A stretch of DNA of 64,000 nt, taken from NCBI RefSeq assembly GCF_036013955.1, contig NZ_CP107903.1, positions 558,001 through 622,000 of the forward strand, read 5' to 3'. Positions 26,103-34,543 of this stretch are shown piece after piece. Source of the DNA: Streptomyces sp. NBC_00459. GTDB lineage: Bacteria > Actinomycetota > Actinomycetes > Streptomycetales > Streptomycetaceae. How positions within the stretch are numbered: the stretch's first letter is position 1; each line of letters opens with the position of its first letter. The notes beneath the pieces were generated by a model that saw nothing but the letters and a program-made list of their open reading frames with translations, did not search any database and was not told the DNA's origin. A program made the translations under genes and the position numbers.

Positions 26103-27679
26103 CAGAACACCACCGGCTGCTGGAACTCGCCCCAGACAGCCTTCAGCGCGGCGACCATCTCCCCCACCGTGCAGTAGGCGTTGGCACAGTCGATCAGTAC
26201 GGGCATCAGGTTCTCCGTCCCGTCCGCCGCGCGCGCCAGCCGGGCCAGTTGCTCCCGTACGAGGGCGGCGTCCCGGGTGGCCTTCACGTCGGCGAGTCGC
26301 TTCAGCTGCCGGTCGCGGCCCTCCGCGTCCAGTTTGTACGTCACCAGGTCCGGCGGCGGCTCGTCCGACACGAACCGGTTGACGCCGACGACCGGGCGGG
26401 TGCCCGCCTCCACGTCCAGGTGCAGCTGGTAGGCCTCGTCGGCGATGAGTCCCTGCAGATAGCCGTCCTCGATGGCGCGGACCATGCCCCCGTACCGCTC
26501 CAGGTCGTCCATGATCTCGACGATCCGTGCCTCGGTGGCGTCGGTGAGCGCCTCCACGAAGTACGAGCCGCCGAGCGGATCCGCGACCCGGGTCACGCCC
26601 GTCTCGTGGGCGAGGATCTGCTGGGTACGCAGTGCCAGCGTCGCCGAGTCCTCGCTGGGCAGTGCGAACGGTTCGTCCCAGGCCGCCGTGAACATCGACT
26701 GGACGCCGCCGAGTACGGAGGCCAGCGCCTCGTACGCCACCCGGACGGTGTTGTTCTGCGCCTGGGGCGCGTAGAGCGAGGCTCCACCGGCCACACAGCC
26801 GAAGCGGAACATCGACGCCTTGTCGGTCGTCGCGCCGTACCGCTCCCTGACGATGGTGGCCCAACGCCTGCGTCCCGCACGGTATTTGGCGATCTCCTCG
26901 AAGAAATCGCCGTGGGTGTAGAAGAAGAAGGAGATCTGCGGGGCGAACTGATCGACCGTCATCCGGCCGCGCTCCAACACCGTGTCGACGTACGTCACCC
27001 CGTCGGCGAGCGTGAACGCCATCTCCTGTACGGCGTTGGCGCCCGCGTCGCGGAAGTGCGAGCCGGCGACCGAGATCGCGTTGAAACGGGGTACCTCGGC
27101 CGCGCAGAACTCGATGGTGTCCGCGATGAGACGGAGGGAAGGCTGGGCGGGCCAGATCCAAGTGCCCCTGGACGCGTACTCCTTGAGGATGTCGTTCTGG
27201 ATCGTGCCGGTGAGTTTCGCGCGCGGCACACCCTTGCGTTCGGCGGCGGCCACGTAGAAGGCGAGGAGGATCGCCGCGGTGCCGTTGATGGTGAAGCTGG
27301 TGCTGATCCTGTCGAGGGGAATGTCCTCGAAGAGGATCTCGGCGTCGGCGAGGGTGTCGAGGGCGACGCCGACACGCCCGACCTCCTCGGTCACCTCCGG
27401 GTCGTCGGAGTCGTAGCCGCACTGCGTGGGCAGGTCCAGCGCCACCGACAGTCCCGTACCGCCCTGTTCGAGGAGATAGCGGTAGCGGCGGTTGGACTCC
27501 TCGGGCGTGCCGAAGCCGGAGTACTGGCGCAGCGTCCACAGCCGTCCCCGGTAGCCGGTCGCGTAATTGCCGCGCGTGAAGGGGTAGTTGCCGGGCTCGG
27601 GCGGGTCGGCGCCCCGGTCGGCGGGTCCGTAGACCGCCTGGAGCGGGATGCCTGAAGCGGTCTCGTCGGGTCGTGTCAT
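26102..27679 (-). CDS. Methylmalonyl-CoA mutase-like large subunit, altered active site
   Basis: A 525-residue acyl-CoA mutase TIM-barrel domain: RGNYATGY (35-43), TLRQYSGFGTPEESN, GLSVALDLPTQCGYDSDDP, TIQNDILKEY, RVADPLGGSYFVEALT and ANAYCTVGEMV. It catalyses 1,2-rearrangement of an acyl-CoA carbon skeleton with adenosylcobalamin. Two usually strict pockets differ. The SGYH motif is Ala-Gly-Ser-His (205-208), and the His-Thr/Ser-Gln-Thr stretch of methylmalonyl- and isobutyryl-CoA mutases is Gly294-Cys-Val-Ala297 in FRFGCVAGG. The substrate is therefore probably neither methylmalonyl-CoA nor isobutyryl-CoA. It is followed by the B12-binding subunit gene and preceded by a ligase gene with 4-bp overlap. 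Confidence 0.9.
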   Translation of the reverse strand: MTRPDETASGIPLQAVYGPADRGADPPEPGNYPFTRGNYATGYRGRLWTLRQYSGFGTPEESNRRYRYLLEQGGTGLSVALDLPTQCGYDSDDPEVTEEVGRVGVALDTLADAEILFEDIPLDRISTSFTINGTAAILLAFYVAAAERKGVPRAKLTGTIQNDILKEYASRGTWIWPAQPSLRLIADTIEFCAAEVPRFNAISVAGSHFRDAGANAVQEMAFTLADGVTYVDTVLERGRMTVDQFAPQISFFFYTHGDFFEEIAKYRAGRRRWATIVRERYGATTDKASMFRFGCVAGGASLYAPQAQNNTVRVAYEALASVLGGVQSMFTAAWDEPFALPSEDSATLALRTQQILAHETGVTRVADPLGGSYFVEALTDATEARIVEIMDDLERYGGMVRAIEDGYLQGLIADEAYQLHLDVEAGTRPVVGVNRFVSDEPPPDLVTYKLDAEGRDRQLKRLADVKATRDAALVREQLARLARAADGTENLMPVLIDCANAYCTVGEMVAALKAVWGEFQQPVVF

Positions 27680-29103
27680 CTCAGCTGGTCCTTCATCACC
27701 TTGCCGGTGGCGTTCAGCGGCAGTTCTTCGAGGAACTCCACGAACCGGGGCGCCTTGAACCCGGCCATCCGTTCACGGCTCCAGGCGATCAGCTCGTCCG
27801 CCGAGACAGGTTCGCTACGGACGACGAACGCCTTGCCGACCTGTCCGAGCCGCTCGTGCGGTACGCCGATCACGGCGGCCTGCGCGACGGCCGGATGTTC
27901 GAGGAGGAAGCCCTCGATCTCGGCCGGGTAGGCGTTGAAGCCGCCCACGATGAACATGTCCTTCTTGCGGCCGACAACTCTCAGGCGCCCCCGGTCGTCG
28001 AGGGTGCCGAGGTCTCCGGTGTGCAGCCAGCCGTCCGCGTCGATCGCCTCGGCGGTGGCGGCGGGATCGTCGAGGTAGCCGCGCATGACGCTGTAGCCGC
28101 GGATCAGGACCTCGCCGTCGTCCGCGATGCTCACCTCGACGCCTTCGCAGGGGGTGCCGACCGTGGTCGCGATGTCCTCGAAGGAGTCGCCGGGGCGGGA
28201 GGCCGTGGCCGTGCCCGCCTCGGTCAGGCCGTAACCGGTCATGACGTGCTGGAAGGGCAGGTCGCTGACGATCCGGCGGATCAGTTCCACCGGGATGTCG
28301 GCGGCGCCGGTCACCGCCACCCGCAGGGAGGACAGGTCGTGCCGGTCCCCCGCCGCCAGGAGCGAGTGGTAGAGCGTGGGCGGGCCGGGCAGGACCGTCA
28401 CCCTCTCGCGCTCCACAAGCTCCAGGACGCGGTCCACGTCGAAGACGGGCACCGGCAGGATGGTCGCCCCCCGGATCAGGGCGGCGACGAGGCCCGCCTT
28501 GTAGCCGAAGATGTGGAAGAACGGGTTGACGATCAGATAGCGGTCGCCCTCGCGCAGGGTCGCCAGATCGCACCACTCGCCGTACAGGCGGAGCGTCTGC
28601 GCGTGGGTCATCAGGACGCCCTTGGGCCGCCCGGTGGTCCCGGACGTGAACGTGATGTCGCTGACGTCGTCGCCGCTCACCTCCCGTTCGAACGGCGAAC
28701 CGCTGGCCAGGAAGCCGGACTTGAGGTCGATCACGGGCACGCCCGACGGGCCCTCGAAGTCGAGCCCGAGGAAATCCTCCTCCACCATGACCAGCCTGGC
28801 CCCGCTGCGGCGGATGATGTCGTGGGCCTCGTCCGCCTTGAACCGGGTGTTGACCGGGACGAGCACCCCGCCGGCGGTGAGCAGCCCGAAGGCGGCGACG
28901 ATCCACTCGGCGGAGTTGGGCGCCCAGATCGCGACCCGGTCGCCCTTCTCGATCCCGGCCGCGGCGAAGGCGCCCGCGGCCGTGCGGACCCGGTCCACCA
29001 ACTCGGTGAAGGTGAGCCTGAGTTCGCCGTCGACGACCGCTTCGGCGTCACCGAAGCGGTCGGCCGCGCCCAGCACCATCCGCGGGATGGTCTCCCACTT
29101 CAT
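27676..29103 (-). CDS. Acyl-CoA synthetase (FadD3-like)
   Basis: A 475-residue ANL ligase with FTSGTTGRPKGVLMTHAQ (A3), GYGLTEAGTATA (A5), DGWLHTGDLGTLDDRG (A7), GRKKDMFIVGGFNAYPAEIE (A8) and LNATGKVMKDQLR with the catalytic Lys. The compact size, the GGFNAYPAEIE hinge and close similarity to the partial ligase at 2-628 are typical of the mycobacterial FadD3 group, which activates ring-derived propionate acids in steroid breakdown; here the substrate is unknown. ATG 29103 overlaps the amidohydrolase stop. The ligase-mutase overlap suggests that its acyl-CoA product feeds the mutase. Confidence 0.92.
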   Translation of the reverse strand: MKWETIPRMVLGAADRFGDAEAVVDGELRLTFTELVDRVRTAAGAFAAAGIEKGDRVAIWAPNSAEWIVAAFGLLTAGGVLVPVNTRFKADEAHDIIRRSGARLVMVEEDFLGLDFEGPSGVPVIDLKSGFLASGSPFEREVSGDDVSDITFTSGTTGRPKGVLMTHAQTLRLYGEWCDLATLREGDRYLIVNPFFHIFGYKAGLVAALIRGATILPVPVFDVDRVLELVERERVTVLPGPPTLYHSLLAAGDRHDLSSLRVAVTGAADIPVELIRRIVSDLPFQHVMTGYGLTEAGTATASRPGDSFEDIATTVGTPCEGVEVSIADDGEVLIRGYSVMRGYLDDPAATAEAIDADGWLHTGDLGTLDDRGRLRVVGRKKDMFIVGGFNAYPAEIEGFLLEHPAVAQAAVIGVPHERLGQVGKAFVVRSEPVSADELIAWSRERMAGFKAPRFVEFLEELPLNATGKVMKDQLR

Positions 29104-30278
29104 TCCGGGATCAGCCTGGAGAGGTTGCCGCCCATGATCTTGGCCTGGTCGGTGACGCTCAGGTGCTGGATGGCATCGACGTAACTCTGCGGCTGGGCCA
29201 GGCCCTCGGGGTGCGGGTAGTCCGAGCCGAACAGCACCCGGTCCACGCCCATCAGGTCGATGAGATCGCTGAGGTCGTCCTCGTAGAACGGGCTGACGTG
29301 GATGCTGTCCTTGACGGCCTGGACCGGGTCGCCCAGGAACTCGTTCGGCATCTTCTTGTAGACGTCCCGGAGTTGGTCGAGCAGCGGCGCCACCCAGGAG
29401 GAGCCGTTCTCGATGAGCGCGATCTTCAGCCCCGGGACCCGGAACAGGGCTCCGTGACACACCCAGGCGGCCACCGCGTCCTGGATCGGCCGCCACTCGG
29501 ACACCGTACGGAAGGCGTTGGGCTTGAACGGGAGCATCTCGTTGGTCCCGCCCTCCCAGTCACTGGTGTACCGGGCGTAGCCACTGTCCGAGGAGTGCAT
29601 CGCGACCAGTACGCCGGTCTCGACGACGCGCCTCCAGAACGGGTCGAACTCGGGCGCCGCGAAGGAACGCGAGCCGCCGTGGCCGGGCACCGGGGCGGGG
29701 CGCACCAGGATCGCCCGGGCGCCGCGCTCGACCGCCCAGTTCAGCTCCGCTATCGCCTTGTCGACGATGGGCAGGGTGATGACCGGGGTGGTGAGGATGC
29801 GGTCCTTGTAGTTGAAGCCCCATGTCTCGTGCAGCCACTCGTTGAGCGAGTGGATCACCGCGTGGATCAGTTCGGGATCGTCCCGCATCCGCTCCTCGAT
29901 GAGGCTGGCGAGCGTCGGGAACATCAGCGTCCGCTGCACTCCCAGCTCGTCCAGCAGCTCCAGCCGGGGCCCCGGTTCACGGAAGGCGGGGATGGAGCGC
30001 ATCGGCTCGCCGAAGATCTCCCGGCGGCTCTTGCCGTCCGGGTTGCCGAACTTGAAGTAGTCCTCCATCGCCCCGGGGCGGGCGACCACCTCGAAGGTGG
30101 GGTTGGGGATGTACTCGCTGATCTGCCCCCGGATCGCGATCTTCGTACGGCCGTTCACCTGCACGTACTGGATCGCGCCTTCGTATTGCTTGGGGAGGTG
30201 CCTGGTCAGCGCCTCTTCGGTCTCGTACAGGTGGTTGTCCGCGTCGAATAGCGGATACGGCAGCTCGCGCGACGGCAT
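29100..30278 (-). CDS. Amidohydrolase-2 family protein
   Basis: A 392-residue ACMSD-like TIM-barrel hydrolase/decarboxylase. It begins with LFDADNHLYETEEALTRHLP, an Asp-x-x-x-His arrangement replacing the usual HxH. It contains VLVAMHSSDSGY, IALIENGSSWV and the late metal or acid residue in VLFGSDYPHPEGLAQP. Relatives hydrolyse C-C or C-N bonds or decarboxylate. ATG 30278 has AAGGAGGA upstream and lies 22 bp downstream of a perfect operator, so it is the first gene of operon H2. It may open a ring whose acid product is activated by the next-encoded ligase. Confidence 0.9.
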   Translation of the reverse strand: MPSRELPYPLFDADNHLYETEEALTRHLPKQYEGAIQYVQVNGRTKIAIRGQISEYIPNPTFEVVARPGAMEDYFKFGNPDGKSRREIFGEPMRSIPAFREPGPRLELLDELGVQRTLMFPTLASLIEERMRDDPELIHAVIHSLNEWLHETWGFNYKDRILTTPVITLPIVDKAIAELNWAVERGARAILVRPAPVPGHGGSRSFAAPEFDPFWRRVVETGVLVAMHSSDSGYARYTSDWEGGTNEMLPFKPNAFRTVSEWRPIQDAVAAWVCHGALFRVPGLKIALIENGSSWVAPLLDQLRDVYKKMPNEFLGDPVQAVKDSIHVSPFYEDDLSDLIDLMGVDRVLFGSDYPHPEGLAQPQSYVDAIQHLSVTDQAKIMGGNLSRLIPE

Positions 30279-30299
30279 TGAGATCCTCCTTCGCTGATT

Positions 30300-30318
30300 G
30301 TGAGAATCTTATTCTCAC
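30300..30318. promoter_or_regulatory. Operator palindrome GTGAGAAT-CTT-ATTCTCAC
   Basis: A perfect 8-3-8 palindrome upstream of the amidohydrolase gene. It overlaps the stop codon of the upstream ligase gene (30315-30317), so an internal promoter must lie at that gene junction. On the minus strand TAAGAT inside the palindrome could be a -10 box. Confidence 0.85.
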
Positions 30319-31868
30319 TTCTTGCGGCTCGCAATGTCCTTGCGGAGAACGAACTTCTGGACCTTGCCGCTGGCGGTGCGCGGGAACTCGTCCACGACGT
30401 GCAGTTCCTCCGGCCACTTCTGCCGGGCCAGGCCATCCCGGTCGAGGTGGGCGCGCATCTCGTCGAGGGTGGGCGCGGGGTGACCGGGTTTCAGTCGCAG
30501 GACGGCCGCCGCGTGTTCGCCGAGTCGATCGTCGGGCGCGGCCACCACTGCGGCCTCGGCGACGGACGGCAGGGCGAGGAGCACTTCCTCGACCTCCAGC
30601 GCGCCGATGTTCTCGCCGCCGCGAATGATGATGTCGGCCTTGCGGTCGGTGATCGTCAGATACCCGTCGCCGTCGATGGCCCCGATGTCCCCGGTGCGGT
30701 ACCAGCCGTCGGCGTCGAAGGCCCGGCCGGTCAGCGCGGGATCGGTGTAGCCCAGGCAGAGATCCGGTCCCCGGCTGAGGATCTCGCCGTCGTCGGCGAG
30801 CCTGACCTCGACGCCGGGCAACGGGTCACCGTCGGTGTAGAGCCGCTTGATCTCGGGCGCGGTGTGTCGGGAGCCGGTGACAGAGGGGTGCTCCGTGCTG
30901 CCGTACGAGCGGAAGACGGTGATCCCGAGGCGGGCCAGCCTCTCGGTGACCGCGACCGGGACCGCCGCGCCGCCGAGGCCCGCGTACTTCATGCCGGCCA
31001 GGTGGGCGGGCGTGAAGTCGGGATGGTCGAGGAGGCTCGTCATGTAGTACGCGGCGCCTCCGCCGACCGTCAGCCCGTCGCTCTTCATCAGGCCGAGGGC
31101 CGCGCCGGGGTCCCAGGCGTCGGCGAGGTTCACCGGGGTGCCGTCCAGGACGGGGATGAGGAAGGCGTTGACCATGCCGATGAAGTGGCCGACGGGCGCC
31201 GAGGTGAGTTGGCGGCCCCGGTCGGGCGGGTAGAGCCCGGCCAGTTGCCGGGTCTCGAAGCCGAGGGTCTGGTGGCTGTGCACAACTCCCTTGGGATCAC
31301 GGGTCGTTCCGGAGGTGAACGCGATCAGGGCGGGGCTCGCCGGATCCGTCGTGAGGACTCCGGGCAGGGGTTCGTCGGCCAGCAGGTCCTCGAAGTCGCG
31401 CCCGACGACGCCGACCACGGGCACGCCCGCGCTCAGGTCGGGTTGGTGTTCGAGGTGGCCGAAGCGGGCGGCGGTGACGAAGACGCGCGGGCGGACGGCG
31501 TCCAGGATGTAGCCGACCTCCCTGCGCCCGTAGAAGTGGACGACCGGCACGACGACCGCGCCGAGGAACGCCGACGCCCAGAAGACCGCAGCCGCCTCCA
31601 TCCAGTTGGGCAGCTGGAACGCGACCACGTCACCGGGGCCCACCCCACGCGCCCTGAGCCCGGCCGCCAGCCGGCGCGCGACCCGCTCGACATCGGCGAA
31701 GGTTCCCGTCCACGGCCGCACCTCCGAGTGCACACGGAACTCAGTGTCGGGGGCGGCCGCCAGACCGCGCGTCAGCAGGTCCCCGAGCGTGTCGCGGGTC
31801 CACCAGCCCTCCGCCTCGTAGCGCTGAACCAGCTCGGCCGGGACTGCGCGGGTGGGGATGGTTCGCAT
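30315..31868 (-). CDS. Acyl-CoA synthetase (cyclohexanecarboxylate-CoA ligase-like)
   Basis: A 517-residue ANL ligase with LIAFTSGTTRDPKGVVHSHQ (A3), RSYGSTEHPSVTG (A5), DGWYRTGDIGAIDGDGYL (A7), DRKADIIIRGGENIGALEVEE (A8) and RTASGKVQKFVLRK (A10 Lys). The long N-terminal domain and STEHPS motif are usual in the AliA/cyclohexanecarboxylate and short-chain AMP-ligase group. ATG 31868 has AAGGAG nine bases upstream. It diverges from the reductase gene across a near-perfect operator. The C-terminal KDIASRKK is basic. It is separated from operon H2 by the operator at 30300-30318. Confidence 0.92.
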   Translation of the reverse strand: MRTIPTRAVPAELVQRYEAEGWWTRDTLGDLLTRGLAAAPDTEFRVHSEVRPWTGTFADVERVARRLAAGLRARGVGPGDVVAFQLPNWMEAAAVFWASAFLGAVVVPVVHFYGRREVGYILDAVRPRVFVTAARFGHLEHQPDLSAGVPVVGVVGRDFEDLLADEPLPGVLTTDPASPALIAFTSGTTRDPKGVVHSHQTLGFETRQLAGLYPPDRGRQLTSAPVGHFIGMVNAFLIPVLDGTPVNLADAWDPGAALGLMKSDGLTVGGGAAYYMTSLLDHPDFTPAHLAGMKYAGLGGAAVPVAVTERLARLGITVFRSYGSTEHPSVTGSRHTAPEIKRLYTDGDPLPGVEVRLADDGEILSRGPDLCLGYTDPALTGRAFDADGWYRTGDIGAIDGDGYLTITDRKADIIIRGGENIGALEVEEVLLALPSVAEAAVVAAPDDRLGEHAAAVLRLKPGHPAPTLDEMRAHLDRDGLARQKWPEELHVVDEFPRTASGKVQKFVLRKDIASRKK

Positions 31869-31891
31869 CGCGGGAACTCCTTCCCTTGTAA

Positions 31892-31908
31892 CGAGAATTG
31901 CACTCTCG
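31892..31908. promoter_or_regulatory. Operator palindrome CGAGAAT-TGC-ACTCTCG (one mismatch)
   Basis: A near-perfect copy of the island palindrome in the 65-bp spacer between the divergent ligase (start 31868) and reductase (start 31934) genes. The arms pair except for one position (T against C). Its location makes it a control point for both transcripts. Confidence 0.75.
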
Positions 31909-31933
31909 CAGAGAGAGAAGGTAAATTCCATAC

Positions 31934-32941
31934 ATGGTACGAGACCACGGTTTCCACCCGGTCCGGATCAAGCGGATCGTCCAGGAGACAGCCGACACGC
32001 GCACCTACGTACTCGACGCGCCTTTCCCCTATCTCGCCGGACAGTTCCTGACGGTACGAGCGTGCGGCGCCCTGCGCAGCTACTCGATGTCGAGTTCCCC
32101 GGACACCGACAGCGAGTTGATGACCACGGTGAAGCGCGTTCCGGGCGGTCTGGTGTCCAACTGGATGCACGACCACCTCGCACCCGGCGATCTCATCGAG
32201 ACCACGTCTCCGGCGGGGGTCTTCTGTCTGCGCGAGGGGACGACACCCCTGGTCGCCCTCTGCGGGGGCAGCGGGGTCACGCCGATCCTCTCCCTCGTGA
32301 AGACCGCGCTGGCCACGACGGAGCGGCGGGTGCGGGTTCTGGCGGCCAACCGGGACGCGGACTCCGTCATCTTCGGCGACACGCTGACCGAGCTGGCGAA
32401 ACGGCACCCGGGCCGGTTCGACATCCGGCACCATCTCGACGACCGGCAGGGCCTCGTCACCGCGGCCGAGGTGCGGGAGTTCGTGGCCGGCGACCTGGGC
32501 GCCGACTTCTACCTCTGCGGACCGGCGCCGTTCATGGCACTGGCCGAGAGCACGCTTCTCGGGCAGGGTGTCGAGGCGGGACAGATCGTCGCCGAGCGCT
32601 TCACGGCGCCGGATCCGGCGGTCGAGGAGTCCATCGGCGACGCCGAGGCGGTACCGGAGACCGGCAGCGGGACAGTCACCGTCGTCCTCGCCGGAAAGCG
32701 GCGCACGGTCGACCAGCATCCCCGCGAGTCGCTGCTGGAGAGCGCCCGCCGGGGAGGTCTCATGCCGCCCTTCTCCTGCGAGATGGGCAACTGCGGCACC
32801 TGCATCGCCCGGCTCACCGAGGGCGCGGTCAGGATGCGCGTCAACAACGCGCTCGACGACGACGAGGTCGCCGAGGGCTGGGTGCTGACCTGCCAGGGCG
32901 AACCGGTGACCGCACACGTCACGGTCGAGTACGAGAGCTGA
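31934..32941 (+). CDS. Ferredoxin-NAD(P)+ reductase with C-terminal [2Fe-2S] (KshB-like)
   Basis: A 335-residue electron-transfer protein. The FAD domain has RSYSMSSSPD (RxYS motif, about residues 48-57), the NAD(P) domain has ALCGGSGVTPILSL and YLCGPAPFM, and the plant-type ferredoxin domain has PPFSCEMGNCGTCIARLTEG plus a distal Cys in VLTCQGEP. This order (FNR then Fd) is that of reductases for Rieske monooxygenases such as KshB. It likely supplies electrons to the Rieske oxygenase at 49167-50432, which has no reductase next to it. It is first in operon I. Confidence 0.94.
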   Translation: MVRDHGFHPVRIKRIVQETADTRTYVLDAPFPYLAGQFLTVRACGALRSYSMSSSPDTDSELMTTVKRVPGGLVSNWMHDHLAPGDLIETTSPAGVFCLREGTTPLVALCGGSGVTPILSLVKTALATTERRVRVLAANRDADSVIFGDTLTELAKRHPGRFDIRHHLDDRQGLVTAAEVREFVAGDLGADFYLCGPAPFMALAESTLLGQGVEAGQIVAERFTAPDPAVEESIGDAEAVPETGSGTVTVVLAGKRRTVDQHPRESLLESARRGGLMPPFSCEMGNCGTCIARLTEGAVRMRVNNALDDDEVAEGWVLTCQGEPVTAHVTVEYES

Positions 32942-32985
32942 GCCCGAGGACCGAAGTCCGCGCCCCACCGACCGAAGAGGCACAC

Positions 32986-33708
32986 ATGGTTGATCTCGAA
33001 CTCGAACTGGACGAGGGTCTGGCGGTCATCACCATCAACCGCCCGCACTCCCGCAACGCCATCGCACCGGCCACCATGGACGAGTTGGACGAGGCCCTCG
33101 ACGCGGCGGCGGGCGCCCGGGCCCTGGTCATCACCGGCGCCGGCGACAGGGCCTTCGTGTCGGGCGGCGACCTCAAGGAACTCGCCGCGATCCGCACCGA
33201 GGACGAGGCGCTGGCGATGGCCCTGCGGATGCGTGGCGTCTGCGACCGGCTGGCCGCCTTCCCCGGACCGGTGATCGCCGCCCTCAACGGGCACGCCTTC
33301 GGCGGCGGAGCCGAGGTCGCGGTGGCCGCCGACATCCGGATCGCGGCCGACGACATCAGGATCGGCTTCAACCAGACGGCCCTGGCGATCATGCCCGCGT
33401 GGGGCGGCGCCGAACGGCTCGCCGCACTGGTCGGCAGGGGCCGCGCGCTGCTGCTCGCCGGCACCGCGCAGATTCTCGACGCGCCGGAGGCCGAACGCCT
33501 CGGCCTGGTGGACCGCGTGCTCCCCCGGTCCGCCTTCGAGGAGGGCTGGCGCACGCTGGCCCGGAAACTCGCCACCCGCCCGGCGCAGGAGATCAAGCGG
33601 GTGGTGTCGGGCAGCCTCACGTCGCACCAGGCGGCCCACGCCTTCGCCCGGCTGTGGGTGTCCGACGAGCACTGGCAGGCAGCGGAAAGGGTGATGTCCC
33701 GTGGATGA
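32986..33708 (+). CDS. Enoyl-CoA hydratase/isomerase family protein
   Basis: A 240-residue crotonase: TINRPHSRNAIAPATM, GDRAFVSGGDLKELA (oxyanion loop), GHAFGGGAEVAVAADIRIA with the first Glu. The second catalytic position, in FNQTALAIMPAWGGAERL, holds Gln rather than Glu. That pattern occurs in crotonases that are decarboxylases or isomerases, not in classical hydratases. Candidates therefore include decarboxylation of an alkylmalonyl-type CoA. ATG 32986 has GAAGAGG upstream. The gene overlaps the hydrolase-like gene by 8 bp. Confidence 0.88.
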   Translation: MVDLELELDEGLAVITINRPHSRNAIAPATMDELDEALDAAAGARALVITGAGDRAFVSGGDLKELAAIRTEDEALAMALRMRGVCDRLAAFPGPVIAALNGHAFGGGAEVAVAADIRIAADDIRIGFNQTALAIMPAWGGAERLAALVGRGRALLLAGTAQILDAPEAERLGLVDRVLPRSAFEEGWRTLARKLATRPAQEIKRVVSGSLTSHQAAHAFARLWVSDEHWQAAERVMSRG

Positions 33709-34543
33709 CAATGGAGTTGAGACCTCAGACGGAGATGTCGGCGAACACCGGGTCCTTGTACAGGCCCGGCCCGACGACTCCTCCGGACCGGCCGAACGCC
33801 GCACCGCACAGACCGACTTGGCGGCCGTACGGGTCGAGTCGAGCCCGATCGGGCCGGTCGTGACCCCGCCGGACCCCACTGATCTCGTGATCCTCTGTCT
33901 GCACGGCGACCGGCATCTCTCCGATACGCCGGAGTCGGCGCTCGACCTGGCCGAGCGGCTCGCCCTGCGCACGCGGGCGGTGGTCGTCTGCCCGCGCTAC
34001 CGCACGTCGTTCCCGGGAGCTCTCGACGACGTCCATGCCGTGTACGACTCCTGCCGGGCCCGGGGTCCGGTGGCGCTGGCCGGGGAGCGGCTCGGCGCCG
34101 GGCTCGTCGCCTCGCTGCTGGTGCGGCTGCGGGACATGGGGGCGACGGCTCCGGAGTGTGCGGTGCTCGGCTCGGCGCTGCTCGATCTGACGCTGGACGC
34201 GCCGAGCCTGTTGTTCAACGCGGCGGCCGAGCCCTCCTTCGACCTCGACGAACTCCGGCTGCGCGCCGCTCTCTACGCCGCCGGCACCGAGCCGACCAAC
34301 CCGCTGCTCAGCCCCCTGCACGCCAATCTGCACGGGCTGCCGCCGGTGCAGCTGCTGGTCGCGGGCACCGATCCGCTGCTGGACGACTCCCTGGGGTTCG
34401 CCGCCCGCGCGGCCCGTTCCGGAGTCACCGTGGATCTGCGGGTGTGGGAGGACGCCGAGCGGCTGCGGACCGGGACGGTGACGGCCATGGCCGGGTTCAT
34501 TCGGGCGTGGAGCCGATCAGAAGGGTCATCACGTCCCGCATGA
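33701..34543 (+). CDS. Alpha/beta-hydrolase-3-like protein without catalytic serine
   Basis: A 280-residue protein with the layout of hormone-sensitive-lipase-type esterases. CLHGDRHL (H68-R71) stands where HGGG is expected, the nucleophile elbow GxSxG is Gly128-Glu-Arg130-Leu-Gly132, and the acidic-residue motif VAGTDPLLDDS is intact. The C-terminal His region reads RVWEDAERL, with no His. Ser and His of the triad are thus missing, and the first 50 residues are polar and variable. It is probably a non-hydrolytic relative, perhaps a binding or scaffold protein, or a decaying gene. GTG 33701 has AAAGGG upstream. The 3' end overlaps the convergent TetR gene by 47 bp. Confidence 0.78.
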   Translation: MDDNGVETSDGDVGEHRVLVQARPDDSSGPAERRTAQTDLAAVRVESSPIGPVVTPPDPTDLVILCLHGDRHLSDTPESALDLAERLALRTRAVVVCPRYRTSFPGALDDVHAVYDSCRARGPVALAGERLGAGLVASLLVRLRDMGATAPECAVLGSALLDLTLDAPSLLFNAAAEPSFDLDELRLRAALYAAGTEPTNPLLSPLHANLHGLPPVQLLVAGTDPLLDDSLGFAARAARSGVTVDLRVWEDAERLRTGTVTAMAGFIRAWSRSEGSSRPA

